Shown here: positions 54,144 to 64,000 of the stretch, piece after piece
Layout: the number at the start of each line of letters is the position of its first letter
Numbering within the stretch: the first letter of the stretch is position 1
Assembly (NCBI RefSeq): GCF_041956535.1
Contig: NW_027192222.1
Span: 149,901-213,900 of the forward strand
Direction: 5' to 3'
From: Calcarisporiella thermophila CBS 279.70
Taxonomy: Eukaryota > Calcarisporiellomycota
Length of the DNA stretch: 64,000 nucleotides
Translations under genes and position numbers: made by a program
Notes under the pieces: model-generated
What the model was told of the DNA's origin: nothing
The model's database searches: none
The model's input: only the letters and a program-made list of their open reading frames with translations

Positions 54144-56550
54144 ATGTCACGGCATGATCCGGATGCTGATTCGACAGTGGATCTGTCCGCATCCAGCACC
54201 GCCAGCTCTATTCAAGACAATCTAGAAAAAGGTGGGATTCACACGCTTTCTAACATCCTACATGATGCTCATGAGCACATCACATTTATAGATGCCTTGA
54301 CCAAGCTGAACTCGCTTCTCTTTACTCATCATCTTCCCCTCTCACTTCACTCCATCCATGATGCACCCTCTACTCTTTGGACAGCGCTCTTCGAGTGCAT
54401 GCTTGAAACGCGTCTTCCACTCCCTCACCGTCCTGCCACCACATTTGCAGAAAAGCTTGCTAATCTACGGGTGCTTCTGGACACCTTAGGTGAACTTGTA
54501 CAAATGCGACTTGAAATTAACCCAGAGAACTTAACGCGAGGCGAGCGGGAGGACATTTTAGAAATAATCGAATTGTTTTGGGCATTAGAGAAGACTCTAC
54601 AAAAGCGACGTGACAGGAGCGAGAGCGGAGAGGAGGGACAAAGCCTGGTGGGAGAGAGTGAAGCTAAGAAAATGGAAACCAGTGGCGAAATAACGGCCAT
54701 CACCCAGATTGAAAGGACAGTATCACCTATAGAGCCTAGGAAAGCAGAGGCTGCGCCTTCGTATGACCCCAACCAGTCTATTTCACAAGACAGTCGGCTG
54801 TTTCGGCAAGAAGAGCTGATGGTGCGAGCACAAGCTCTTAGCGAGCGTCTTAAAAAGAGCACTGGAGACCAACACGATGCCACTCTCCCACCCCTCAACA
54901 CGTCATATCCTGGAGCTTCTCGGATTCATGAAATACCCAGCGATATTTCGCAGCTGAAAGAAATCTCTAATTCTAAGATGACTGAGCCAAGTGATCTCAG
55001 CTGGCTCTCCAGAGAGGCTCCTTCTCCACACGGTAGAGAACACTCTCCCTACTTGCCCGCTTCCCAACAGTCACCTTCCCATCCATCCACTCCCCCCCGT
55101 TTTTGGATATCCCAGTCTAACACATCCCCTCGTCTCAAATCCACTGCCACTCAAACGGCTACCCCTGAGCATTCTTCCACGGGCCAGTTACAGGGCAACC
55201 ATCAAGTAATAATCTCTATGCATAAGTTCGATTTACACCCAAGATATAAACTTACATGGAATTACTGTAGGAGTGGACAACCCCAGCCGTTTTAAAAATT
55301 ACAAAGGAGGATACCCCTTATACTCGAGCTCTTAAGAAGAGGCGAGCACAACTCATGCGGATTAAAAAGATGGCCACCAGTGCGCAACAAAAGAGTCCCT
55401 TCCGACAAAAACTGCAGCAGGCGACAAAAAGGTTGGCCAAAGCAAAATCGCCTTTGCACTCGGCCACCTCTCAACCATGGCGGCTACATAGGCAATCACC
55501 CAGGCCCAGAGAAAGGAGGAGAAGTAGTGAAAGGCTACCGGGTCTTTTGGAATTGGCCGAATTTGTCGAGAGAGAAATGGGCGTGCGTTTACCGAAAAGT
55601 GTGAAGGAGAGGTTGGAGAGGCAAGATATGAGAAGATGGGGACAGGGAATGCGACACCAACAGTGGGAGAGCACTGTTCGAAGGGTAAGCGCCCACATTT
55701 CACTCCTCGGCTACTTGCTATTTTCAACCACACTGAATTTCTATCCTATTTAGGCGAGAGTGGCCAAAGAGCGCCAGGAGGCTGCTAACCGGGCTTTCGA
55801 ATTTGGGATCAGGGGGTTGCATCGAGACGAACAACTGGTAATCTTGCATCGTGCTTTATCCTAGTAATGAGTTGATTCTTACTTCTCTTTGCACCTGAAA
55901 AGAGGCGGGATATGCAGGAGAAATCGGAGCTCCGAGCGTGGCGTACAGCAGCTCGGGAGCGCGAACGCCGGATGGCAGAGTTGATGCGCGACCAAAGGAA
56001 CCGAGAGGAGGAGGTCCAGCGTAGAAATGCACGTATAGAGGCACGAGATGAAAAGGTAAGGGGAAGAGCGAAAAAGCCCTAATGTGATTTGGCAATTGAT
56101 GGCGCAAAACCCCTGGTTATGGTTGGCTAGATTCTACTGGACCTGTATCGGGATTGTGTACGGCTACATACCCAGCTGGTGCACGATCTTTCACAGGAAC
56201 ATCGGGCTCGGCAGCATCAACGTGATCTAGAGGAGCAGGCCGAGAAAGAGGCAAAAGAGCACTATTTACGTGACCAGATAGATATGCTTGAAGAGGAAAT
56301 ATCGAAGCTGAGAGAGGAGCAAGCGATGGCGCAACGGGCGCAAAAAGAGCTGCTAGAGAGGATTCGGCGCGAGACAAGAGAGGAGCTCAAAAAGCGCATC
56401 GCGGAAAACCGAGGGCGCTTCGATACCCTGGCGGAGAGCTCGAGCGAGGTGGACCGAGCCCGAGATGCCGAGCGGGTGAGGAAACAGCTGGAAAGCGAAG
56501 TGGATCGAGTACGAAGTCAACGCTTTGGCGAGCAATGCCAAGGCTTGTAA
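54144..56550 (+). CDS. CEP95-like centrosomal coiled-coil protein (5 exons)
   Basis: Exons 54144-55205, 55271-55684, 55754-55837, 55903-56055, 56131-56550 give 710 aa. Residues about 25-150 are a helical, CH-like domain: FIDALTKLNSLLFTHHLPLS ... ANLRVLLDTLGELVQM ... DILEIIELFWALEKTLQKR, which follows the N-terminal domain of animal CEP95 (conserved NVQ.VID.L and NLLEIF blocks). The middle is Ser/Pro-rich. Residues 370-710 are Arg/Glu-rich coiled coil (ILLDLYRDCVRLHTQLVHDL near the centre), again like CEP95. Human CEP95 is 821 aa and sits at centrosomes. The assignment rests on overall pattern, not on a diagnostic motif; other centriolar coiled-coil proteins are possible. Confidence 0.5.
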
Positions 56551-56770
56551 CATACCGTCGAGCATGTTGTTCAAGATAGCATTTTTATTAGGATACTCTT
56601 TTTAATTTTTTAATGATGTATTTATATTTAAAATAGAAAGGTTAAAGAAAAACACACAGGCATTAAGCATGGAAAAGGCGAAGAGAGAAAGAAAAAAAGA
56701 AAGAAAGAAGGGAAAAAGTTCAATGCACAGAGAAAAGTAGATAGATAGACAGATATAAATTTGAAAAGCT

Positions 56771-57932
56771 CTACTGGAATACATTTTTGGTCGACAGCGG
56801 ATCGTCTGCCGGCGCATTTCTTTTCTTCTTGTGCATCCGTTCGCTCATAGCTACCTGGCGTGCTTGATATTTGGCCGCCTTTTCGCGGCGTGCCGCAGCA
56901 CGCACCATGTTTGGACTGACAAACTCGGGGTTCTCGAACACAGTGGCACCGCCAAAGCTGCCCTCAAAGATACGGATGGGAGTCATGACGAAGCGAGGGC
57001 CGATCTCGACGAGCTTGACATCGGCACCCTCTCGCTTCTGTTTGGAGGTGGCTTCTTCGGTGGGATCCTTCTCCACGATCTAAGCAAAGGAGCAAGAGAA
57101 ATGCAAACGAATATGGGTAAGCCTGGTTGTTCGGGTAGAGACAGGTGACGCAATAGAAGGGCTTACCTGATAATGCCGGAACCATATCCGATTATCGGCC
57201 ACGGTAAAGGTCAGGATGTGATCGAAGAAAGGCTTGGAGCGGCGAGCACCACGTGGCACGCCGAACATCTGCGAGAAGAGCTCCTTGAGGAGCATCCAAT
57301 GAGGCTCGGAGTCAAAGGTCTTGTCGAACGAGAGGAGGGGGCGAGAACCCTTGAGGCAGTTGCCGGTCATCTTGAGCTCATCCATGGTGTGAACTATCAA
57401 CCAAGTCCCAAGTCTTAAACATCCGCCTCCAAAAGTAGGTATTGTGCAAAAAAAAAATGGCATTGCAAACTTACTGTTTTGGACATGGAACTTCACGCTA
57501 GGCCCATTAGGCGTCTTGCTCATCCACAGATACAGATCCTGCCGTTTGCGCACCTCAAAGAAGATGCAGTTATTGCAGTTGTTGAGCTCGGCCAGTTCAT
57601 TTAATACCCCCAATTGGGATTTTGCATCCAATTTTGAATCTAATCAGCAGATCAACAAAATTAGCAAACATGGTTCACTATGAAGCATAGCCAGCAGAGA
57701 GGAAAAGAGGGAGAGGAAGTGGAAGAGTGAGGAGAGTGAATCGTTTACCTTTCTTAGAGTGGGGCATGATGGCTTCGAGATCATTGAGAAGATGCCGCTG
57801 ACGGAAGTTGATTCCGCGAGACGAGAGGACTAGAACGCGCTGTTTATTGCGCTGCTTATCTTTGCCATCTGAATTGCCTGAAGCAACTTTAGATTTTTGA
57901 GCTGCTGCCGCCTGCTTGAAGACCGATGCCAT
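56771..57932 (-). CDS. BRX1: BRX1, Brix-domain 60S ribosome assembly factor (4 exons)
   Basis: Exons 57932-57749, 57639-57475, 57393-57167, 57079-56771 total 885 nt, 294 aa (yeast Brx1 is about 290). The sigma70-like Brix motif is spread through VLVLSSRGINFRQRHLLNDL, ECNNCIFFEVRKR-type block (NNCNNCIFFEVRKRQDLYLW), GPSVKFHVQN, TGNCLKGSRPLLSFDKTF, DHILTFTVADNRIWFRHYQ and LVEIGPRFVMTPIRIFEGSF. The C-terminus (FVSPNMVRAAARREKAAKY) is Brx1-specific. It acts in the nucleolus in early pre-60S assembly. It is divergent from the mL46 gene with 195 bp between the ATGs. Confidence 0.95.
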
Positions 57933-58127
57933 GGTGATTCCAAAGATCAAGTCTCTCAACCAAATTGAAGCCGAAATTGCAGTAAACAAAATGAGGGACG
58001 GGACAGTCACAATGTGACTACGACTCAGCCACGATGCTTCCCTCGACACTAGACAAAAAAAATTAAACATAAACACAGGTAGGCTAAAACGCGATCATCG
58101 CTTAGACAGGCGGATCTAGTATAAATC
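57933..58127. promoter_or_regulatory. Bidirectional promoter between BRX1 and mL46
   Basis: 195 bp between divergent ATGs of a cytosolic ribosome assembly gene and a mitochondrial ribosomal protein gene. Such pairs favour co-expression. It contains GTCACAATGTGACTAC, a partial palindrome near 58003; no factor can be named. Confidence 0.5.
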
Positions 58128-59052
58128 ATGTCACGAAGATTCCTAGGGCATGTCCCGCGCATTCTACAATCGTCGCGCGGTCTAGCCACTTCCTCCGCCG
58201 CTGCCTCAACACAAGTATCCTCGCCATCCGCCTACCGGCTGGTGGCCGGCGTAGTCCTTGCCCGCTCTCCCCAAATCCAGCGCTCACCCACCGCATTCGA
58301 GCAAGCCTATTTCAACTACCAGAAGCAGCTCGCCCGGCATACTTCTGCATTCTTCCCTACCGATTTCTACTTCAAAAAAGGATCGATTGCCGAGAAGCGC
58401 TGGCAACGGCAACAGGAAATCGAGAAGCGCGAGGACATTTTTAACCCGTCGGCATCGTCGCAAAAGGAGGCCAAGACCGTAGAAAAGGCAGAAGTGGAAG
58501 AAGACGACAAAAGCATTGGAGGGGATCTAGAGGCAAAGGTGGAGCCGGCCAGCCGTGTGACCGAAGCGGACAAGAAGGGAGACGTGAAGAGTCTGGATCG
58601 CGCATTGGACCGAACCCTGTACTTGATTGTAAAGAAACCGCGGGAGGAGCATGCATGGCAGTTTCCTCAGGGAGGTTTGGACGACAATGAGCTGCTACAT
58701 CAGGTAATTATTGGATGTTTTTCCTCATCTGAATGCCGAACTAACTACAACTCTTTGTATAAAGGCTGCTGAGAGGGAACTGACAGAGGAATGTGGCCCT
58801 AACCTCGACACCTGGTTTGTGGGGCGTGCACCCGTAGGCCACTACGTGTATGACTACCCCGCCCATTTCTCCAAGGGATCGCCATATAAGGGGTCGAAGG
58901 TTTTCTTCATGAAGGCCCACGTCTTTGCCGGCAAGGTCCAGGTCGACCAGCGTGAGATTGTAGACTATGCATGGGTGACGAAGGAGGAGCTCAAGAATTA
59001 CGTGGATCCGCGATACTACGAGGCTGTCCGGGATATGCTGTCCGATATATAG
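58128..59052 (+). CDS. MRPL46: Mitochondrial large-subunit ribosomal protein mL46 (2 exons)
   Basis: Exons 58128-58703 and 58765-59052 give 287 aa. An Arg/Ser-rich mitochondrial presequence (MSRRFLGHVPRILQSSRGLA) leads into YRLVAGVVLARSPQIQRSPT and FEQAYFNYQKQLARHTSAFF, the mL46 N-terminal region. The Nudix-like fold follows: YLIVKKPREEHAWQFPQGGL, AAERELTEECG (half of a Nudix box, not expected to be catalytic), FFMKAHVFAGKV, DYAWVTKEELKNYV. It belongs to the central protuberance of the mitoribosome. A Lys/Glu linker (residues 105-165) is longer than usual. Confidence 0.93.
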
Positions 59053-59544
59053 ATTTTTACACGATTGTTTAATTTTTTTTATTTTTTGTTTTGTTTGTAA
59101 ATTGCTTCTACTTTACTTTTTCCACCTTGGACGATTCCTCCTTTTTTATCTTTATTTGACTTTTTACAATCATTTTAAAATATATCTCTCTCTGTCTTTC
59201 TCTCGTCATCCATTTATCCCGACTTACTTCTTCCTTTATGAAAAAACAACCATCATGCAAGGATGTAGAGAAGGGGAATTGTTAAACAACAGAAAATCTT
59301 TATATTCTACGGCATTAGAAAGAAAGAAGAAACAAAATAAAACATTCGCAATCAAAAAATAACCATCTAACACAAGAAGGATTCAAGTGGAGAAGTAAGC
59401 TTGGCTGAAAAGAAGAAGAAGAAGAAAAAAAAAAAACAAAAACTAAAGAGACATCCAGGAAATCGTGGAATAAATATTTAAATAAATTAATATTAGGAAA
59501 CAACACTTTAAAAAGAAAAAGGAATAAATACCGGGTTATCCTCC
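59053..59544. other. 3' intergenic, low-complexity
   Basis: T-rich after the mL46 stop, then A/G-rich with purine runs (GAAGAAGAAGAAGAAAAAAA near 59413). No gene seen. Confidence 0.5.
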
Positions 59545-61569
59545 TCAGAAGAAGTTACGAGAGCTCCTACTTGAGGGCGGTGGGGCTGGGAATACAACCA
59601 CGTTCTTATTTTTCCCTTCCTTGGGGCTCAAGTCTGGCGAATCCCCATCCAGCTTTATGATCGCCTCCCCGGACGATGAGGAGAGAAACGAGGACCTTCC
59701 CTCCTGTCCAGCATCGCCGACACTCAGCAGATTCGTGCTGGGTGCGCTATTGGAGGGTGCAAGAGAGCTGGAAGAGGCTGCCGCCTGATTCTGGCCAGAC
59801 GAGACGAATTCTTGGGACTTTGAACGGCGATGGAAGGGCAAAGGTGGCAGTGGCTTGTCTTTTGGGGCCGAGACAGCGGGTGGGTATTGTAGAATGCTTG
59901 AAAAAGGCTTCTGAGATGTCAGAGACTCGTATATTGGAGAGGGTGCATCCACGAGTGCTGAGAGCACTGAGAGGGTGCCGTACGAGTCGCCGCTTGAGAG
60001 GGTGTCGGAAGAGACGACTCGCGCAGGGGAGGTGGGGCTGGAGAGTGGAGAGAGCGGGAGAGGTTTGAATGTGAAGGAGGGGAGCCGGGGACTCTCCGAC
60101 ATGGAGCCGGGCTGGGAGGCACCCCTCGGGTTGGAGGCATTTCCACTGGCCCCGCTGGAAGCTGCAGCGGCAGCTGCAGTAGCTCCAGCAGACAAAGGGG
60201 CAACGTTGTAGGTGGTGCCCGCATCTCTTCCTATTGTTTCAAACGGGAGACGGAGAGAGGCCGGGAAGTTGAGGGAGGCTAATCGAGAGGCTGAGCTGGA
60301 GGAGGAGCTCATCGAGCCCTTTCTTTTCTCAGACAGTAGCAGCTCTTGGAAAGGATGCTTGTACCGCCTGTAGTAGCGATAGAGGAAGAACCCCACTACC
60401 AATGCTACAGCCGTGAGAGCCCCTAAGGTGGCCCCCACAATAACGCCAATGTTGGGCTGCTGCGACTGGAAAGCGTTGCCGTTCACGTTCATGTCGGCGT
60501 AGGTGGAGGTGCCTCTTGGTGGGGAGACCATGGTCGCAGGGCCGGGAACCATTGAAATTGTCGTAGGATCCACCCCGCTGACCTTGGCTGAAGTGCTCAA
60601 CACCCCTTGGCGTGACGTGGTGGGGGAGGCGGGATCTGCGCCCGAAGGCGTGATCCCGGGAAGCCCAGGACTATTCGTGCCACGAGTCGAGCCAGCGCCT
60701 GGCCTAGGCGTATTTGAGTTGGCGTTGGCATCGGCCGGTCTGCGTGCTGTGGCGGAGACGGGCGATGAAGGAGTCACGATGACGCCTCTGATGGTTTTGG
60801 TGATGTTGGTATTTGGGATGAAGATCGTGAGGGTTGGTATACTTTCCAGAGGTATGGAGGGCCGCTTGCTGCGGCTGACGAGGGGCGTGCTTGGCACCGA
60901 CAAGCTGCTCATGAGGGTGTGCAAAGGGCGGGTGGCCGGGATGAGGTTGTCATCGGCGCCGACGGTGGTGGTGACGGTTGTGGTGGTGGTCGCGGTGGTG
61001 GTTGTGGTTGTGGTGGAAGCGAGAGCCTTTTTCGAGGCCATGGAATGGCGAGGAGCATCCTTCTTGAGCGAGCCGTACGCTTTCTTTTTCCTTGTTCCCT
61101 TGTGCCCCGCTTTGCTCACGCTGCCAACCTTCTTTTCCCCCCACCCCCTCTCCTCCAATGGCATTGCGCCCTGCACTTCACCCCTAAATGCCCCTCGTAT
61201 CATCCACATTTTTGCCTCAGATTCCCCGGCCGGCTTCGGTGTATTTTTAGACGGCCGCGCGGCCGCTTCACCATCCTCCTGCCGCGGCAGCTGCGGCCGC
61301 CTCTCTGCTACTCTCTCGCCCGCTTTCCCGATGCCGCTCGCCGACTCCCCTGGCGGAATGTCGCGCCCGTTCTCTGGTCCCGCTGCTCCTTCCTTTTCTG
61401 GAAGACGCTGTTTCGGATTCCGTTCGCGGCACACCGCGCTCTCGCATTCGGGAAAGCACTTTCTTCGCCACCTGCGGCATATGGCGCGGCGGCACTGGCA
61501 TATTGAGCTGCCGTCGCCCCGCCTGGCGAGCCGCGGGTATATTCGTGTGATTGAGGCCATTATGTACAT
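59545..61569 (-). CDS. Ser/Thr-rich single-pass membrane protein (5' end uncertain)
   Basis: A 674-aa open frame. One clear membrane span, IGVIVGATLGALTAVALVVG then FFLYRYYRRYKHP, lies near residue 380-405 (60460-60350), with a basic stop-transfer. Before it is a Thr/Ser/Pro-rich segment (including a poly-Thr stretch, 61015-60960), as in O-mannosylated cell-wall sensors or Mid2/Wsc-like stalks. After it is a long Ser/Pro-rich cytoplasmic tail to RNFF. The first 180 residues are Arg/Gly/Glu-rich, lack a signal peptide and are probably not coding as read; the start may be MASKKALAS (about 61041) or an upstream spliced exon. The family is not identifiable beyond the topology. Confidence 0.5.
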   Translation of the reverse strand: MYIMASITRIYPRLARRGDGSSICQCRRAICRRWRRKCFPECESAVCRERNPKQRLPEKEGAAGPENGRDIPPGESASGIGKAGERVAERRPQLPRQEDGEAAARPSKNTPKPAGESEAKMWMIRGAFRGEVQGAMPLEERGWGEKKVGSVSKAGHKGTRKKKAYGSLKKDAPRHSMASKKALASTTTTTTTATTTTTVTTTVGADDNLIPATRPLHTLMSSLSVPSTPLVSRSKRPSIPLESIPTLTIFIPNTNITKTIRGVIVTPSSPVSATARRPADANANSNTPRPGAGSTRGTNSPGLPGITPSGADPASPTTSRQGVLSTSAKVSGVDPTTISMVPGPATMVSPPRGTSTYADMNVNGNAFQSQQPNIGVIVGATLGALTAVALVVGFFLYRYYRRYKHPFQELLLSEKRKGSMSSSSSSASRLASLNFPASLRLPFETIGRDAGTTYNVAPLSAGATAAAAAASSGASGNASNPRGASQPGSMSESPRLPSFTFKPLPLSPLSSPTSPARVVSSDTLSSGDSYGTLSVLSALVDAPSPIYESLTSQKPFSSILQYPPAVSAPKDKPLPPLPFHRRSKSQEFVSSGQNQAAASSSSLAPSNSAPSTNLLSVGDAGQEGRSSFLSSSSGEAIIKLDGDSPDLSPKEGKNKNVVVFPAPPPSSRSSRNFF

Positions 61570-63073
61570 GAAAAGGATCCTTTGTCAAAAAGGAGGCTGT
61601 TTGAATTCACTTGCACATGTAATGGGTTGAGACAGTGACTAATACAGATTGAAGGAACGGAGGGTGTTTGCAATCTATGTGGAAATGAGCGTTCGAGTTA
61701 TTCTTGCGGCCGCCATGGCTCGAATGCATTCGGGTACCAACCTCTCTACTAGACAGCGCGTGGAGAACCTGGGAAGCGGTAAGGAGAAAACAAAGGAGCA
61801 GAAAAGGGAAGGGAAAGCGCGGAAAAAACAAGCGACGCTGAGCAAAACGAGTGCGCGGCGCGAGAAAAGGAAACTTGTTTGCCGCAACCGGTTCTGGCCC
61901 ATTGTTTGCCGCGATTTCGTCGCGCTGCGCTAGGCTTTCCGACCCATCCTCTGCCCTGGCCTCGCTGTCAACCCCGCTCTTTTGTTTGAAACTCTAATTT
62001 TTAATTCGACTCGTTTTTGGGCAAACCGCCTCGGGTGACTGGACCTTGTTGACGGGTTTGGGCGACCGTCGCCGGGCGGGAGGCAAGGGCTCCACGCCAA
62101 CCAGCGGCAGCGTGGATTCCGAACAATAACAAAGCTAGGGCGCATGGCGAAGGGCTGGGAGAGCGCGAGGGAGAGGAGGGCCCCCGTCGCCGCAGGCTTG
62201 CGCTGCGCTCCCCGTAAATGGGTGAGAAAACTTTGCATCAACTCTAAAGTTCAGGCTGAGCTCTTTTCCGCAGCGCTTCGATTTAGAATCAACCGAGCAC
62301 CGCGCTAGGAAAGAGAAAGTCTAAAGGAAACAGGAACTTCTGGGATCCAAACCCGCCGGCTCACAAACAACTTGATTCCCAGAGAAGCCTGTGGTTACAG
62401 AGCGATCAAGCCATAGCTCGGCGTCCTTGATGAACACGGCTCTCCCGCTCAATGGCCCACGAGCCATATGCGCACCAGATTAAGTTCAAGCTTCTCCTCT
62501 TCCTCTCATATCACCGCAACATTTCCCATTCTATAGCTTTCGCGCTAGGTGAAAAATGGTGATGGATTTCGGATGGCCATCAACAAAGACAACCCCGTAC
62601 TCCGCTCGATAGAGGGTCGGCCCGCGATCAAAATGTCAATCCTATACCTGACGGCCAGCTTGATTGGATAAAATAGGCCTCAGGTAATGGAGTACAAAGT
62701 ATGCTTTCGAAAGCTCTTGGTCTTGTGTTATAGGAGGCTTTATTGGATAGCATCAAAAAAGGACAATAAAAAAAGGAAAATTTGAGGTTATTTTTTTGGC
62801 TGCTATGGTATATTAGAGAAAAACTGGACTTCGTCGACTTTCAGAGATATAGCGCCTTGGTGTATATCCAAGCGGTGTGAATCAATTGCAAATCAACTTG
62901 CCAATACTATGACTCCTCAATCCTGTAAGATTGTGTTTATTGCCCATGGTACTTGGGAAATCGTATCGGTATCATGTCGTATTTGAAGCGACTATTTATA
63001 GAAATGACGAACAAAACAGTGCTGAGCACGTATGAACACTTGAAATGCGATCTAGAACCATCAGGAAATGGGT
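61570..63073. other. GC-richer intergenic region
   Basis: Contains chance open frames (61649-61933 and 61930-62241) of Arg-rich composition. No gene, RNA or repeat can be supported. Confidence 0.45.
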
Positions 63074-64000
63074 TCATGGGGTGATATCAGTAGTACTGCC
63101 ATCAGGCGCAATGATAGTAAACCTAGTGCTTTCAGCGGTGCACACGATATTCACCACGACCACTCTGTCCACTCTTTCTAGTTTGGAGAGAACCCCATGG
63201 TCTTCCAGACAGAAATAGATCTGGTGAAAGGGACTCTTGTAAGAGGGGTCATAGACCTTGGCCGGTGAGAAGGGTTGACTTATATCGATCTCAGTCAACC
63301 TGTTGACTTCAAGTTGGTAACCAGCGAATAACTCATCTCCATCCATCACGATTAGATCGATTTCATTGAGTTCTTCACCACCCACCTGGAATATACATGC
63401 CATGGGCTTGGGAAGTAATCCCTGGAAAGCGGTGTAGAGGCCAGTCTGATATCTTGCTTTGATGAGCTCAACCTGGGTGAGTGCTTGTTCTCGAATGAGA
63501 GTGGATCGGGTTAGATACTGGAGCCCATACTTCAGAAGCTCGATTGGATCTTGTACGTCGCTCCTTCTTAAACAACAGGAGAGCTTCGGCCACACGGCAT
63601 CAATGCAATTACGAAGGAGAAGGCCATTTGTAAACTGGACCCACGACGGCTTAACTTCAACGGGGGTGAGCACGCCGATATTAAGTAGAAGTTCCTCCAC
63701 GGGATTAGGGTGATCCTCATCCAGCTTCCACGGCTTCATATGGTGCGCTGGAAGTTCACGAACATAGGCCCTTTCTTCTTCCGACAGTCTGGCCAGATGG
63801 TGCTCGATTTTAGAAAGAGTCCCGATCATATATTCGCGAAAATTTTGCTGTAGCACACGGCCCCATGAGGAGGGAGTGGGGTGGAAGTGCTGGTGGAGTT
63901 TGAGCAAGGTCATGAAGGAAGCCGGGTGTCCCCGGGATTCATGGACGATCTTTTCTTCAATATCGACGGAAATGCCTTCTGGGTTGCAGCGCCACTTGTA
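63074..64000 (-). CDS. C-terminal part of a Crinkler/NTPase-associated protein (runs off the window)
   Basis: The frame is open to the window edge (coding before the internal Met at 63913 includes VHESRGHPASFMTLLKLHQH). The GHPASFM... block resembles the end of the STAND-like P-loop NTPase found in fungal Crinkler-like and high-copy ATPase proteins (TxGHPGL pattern). The following domain, with EELNEIDLIVMDGDELFAGY then QLEVN, has the shape of a PD-(D/E)XK nuclease core (E...D...(E/Q)xK), although the terminal Lys is replaced by Asn, which may make it inactive. Stop at 63074. Only the last 309 codons are visible, so the call is tentative. Confidence 0.45.
   Translation of the reverse strand, partial: YKWRCNPEGISVDIEEKIVHESRGHPASFMTLLKLHQHFHPTPSSWGRVLQQNFREYMIGTLSKIEHHLARLSEEERAYVRELPAHHMKPWKLDEDHPNPVEELLLNIGVLTPVEVKPSWVQFTNGLLLRNCIDAVWPKLSCCLRRSDVQDPIELLKYGLQYLTRSTLIREQALTQVELIKARYQTGLYTAFQGLLPKPMACIFQVGGEELNEIDLIVMDGDELFAGYQLEVNRLTEIDISQPFSPAKVYDPSYKSPFHQIYFCLEDHGVLSKLERVDRVVVVNIVCTAESTRFTIIAPDGSTTDITP

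Noticed and set aside
60503-61630. Large plus-strand open frame (375 aa) opposite the membrane-protein gene
   Set aside because: It is the antisense of a GC-rich, Thr/Ser/Pro-rich coding sequence; its Val/Gly repeats mirror the poly-Thr codons on the other strand.
1-64000. CRISPR array, bacterial operon or riboswitch
   Set aside because: The window is eukaryotic with spliceosomal introns, and no regularly spaced short repeats were seen.

Overview
The window is eukaryotic and fungal. Genes are split by many short introns (about 35-110 bp, GTAAG/GTATG donors, CTAAC-like branch sites, TAG/CAG acceptors). Families include an F-BAR/SH3 cytokinesis protein, an Srk1/Rck2-type kinase, a Yap-type bZIP and an Ecm27/NCLX-type exchanger. 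Two genes look centriolar: a SAS-4/CPAP homologue with a TCP10 C-terminal domain and a CEP95-like coiled-coil protein. With an H-type ferritin and a NELF-A homologue, which the model yeasts and most Dikarya lack, this suggests an early-diverging, probably zoosporic (flagellate) fungus. That placement is inference; no rDNA or marker locus is present.

Region 1 (1-22 kb) is AT-rich and repeat-dominated. A BAHD acyltransferase is followed by a DIRS-type tyrosine-recombinase retrotransposon with 106-bp inverted terminal repeats (2606-8891). It is broken by a non-LTR (LINE) element, a tRNA-like sequence and two assembly gaps. An SDR oxidoreductase and a bZIP factor follow, then a second, truncated DIRS-like element (13842-16274). 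Next come an identical 259-bp sequence on both sides of a third gap and an intronless multi-pass membrane protein (19688-21277) whose stop codon lies in a palindrome. Four long snap-back palindromes occur here.

Region 2 (22-48 kb) is gene-dense. In order: F-BAR/SH3 protein (minus), Srk1/Rck2 kinase (plus), SAS-4 (minus), NELF-A (plus), CK2 beta subunit (minus), VIT-VWA protein (plus), ferritin (plus), RPA-C-like OB protein (minus), CCX/NCLX cation exchanger (plus), COA6 (minus) and a 63-aa protein (plus). Most neighbours are divergent pairs with short shared 5' regions. I rebuilt splice models for most of these genes, and their summed exon lengths are multiples of three.

Region 3 (48-54 kb) is gene-poor, with a decayed TPR gene and a 31-residue single C2H2-finger ORF behind a clear TATA box. 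Region 4 (54-64 kb) holds the CEP95-like gene, the divergent pair BRX1 / mitochondrial ribosomal protein mL46, a Ser/Thr-rich single-pass membrane protein, and the C-terminal part of a Crinkler/NTPase-like protein running off the window end.

No operon-like functional system is visible. The coherent themes are centriole/basal body (SAS-4, CEP95-like), transcription pausing (NELF-A), signalling (CK2 beta, Srk1), iron and calcium handling (ferritin, CCX) and ribosome/mitochondrial biogenesis (BRX1, mL46, COA6).
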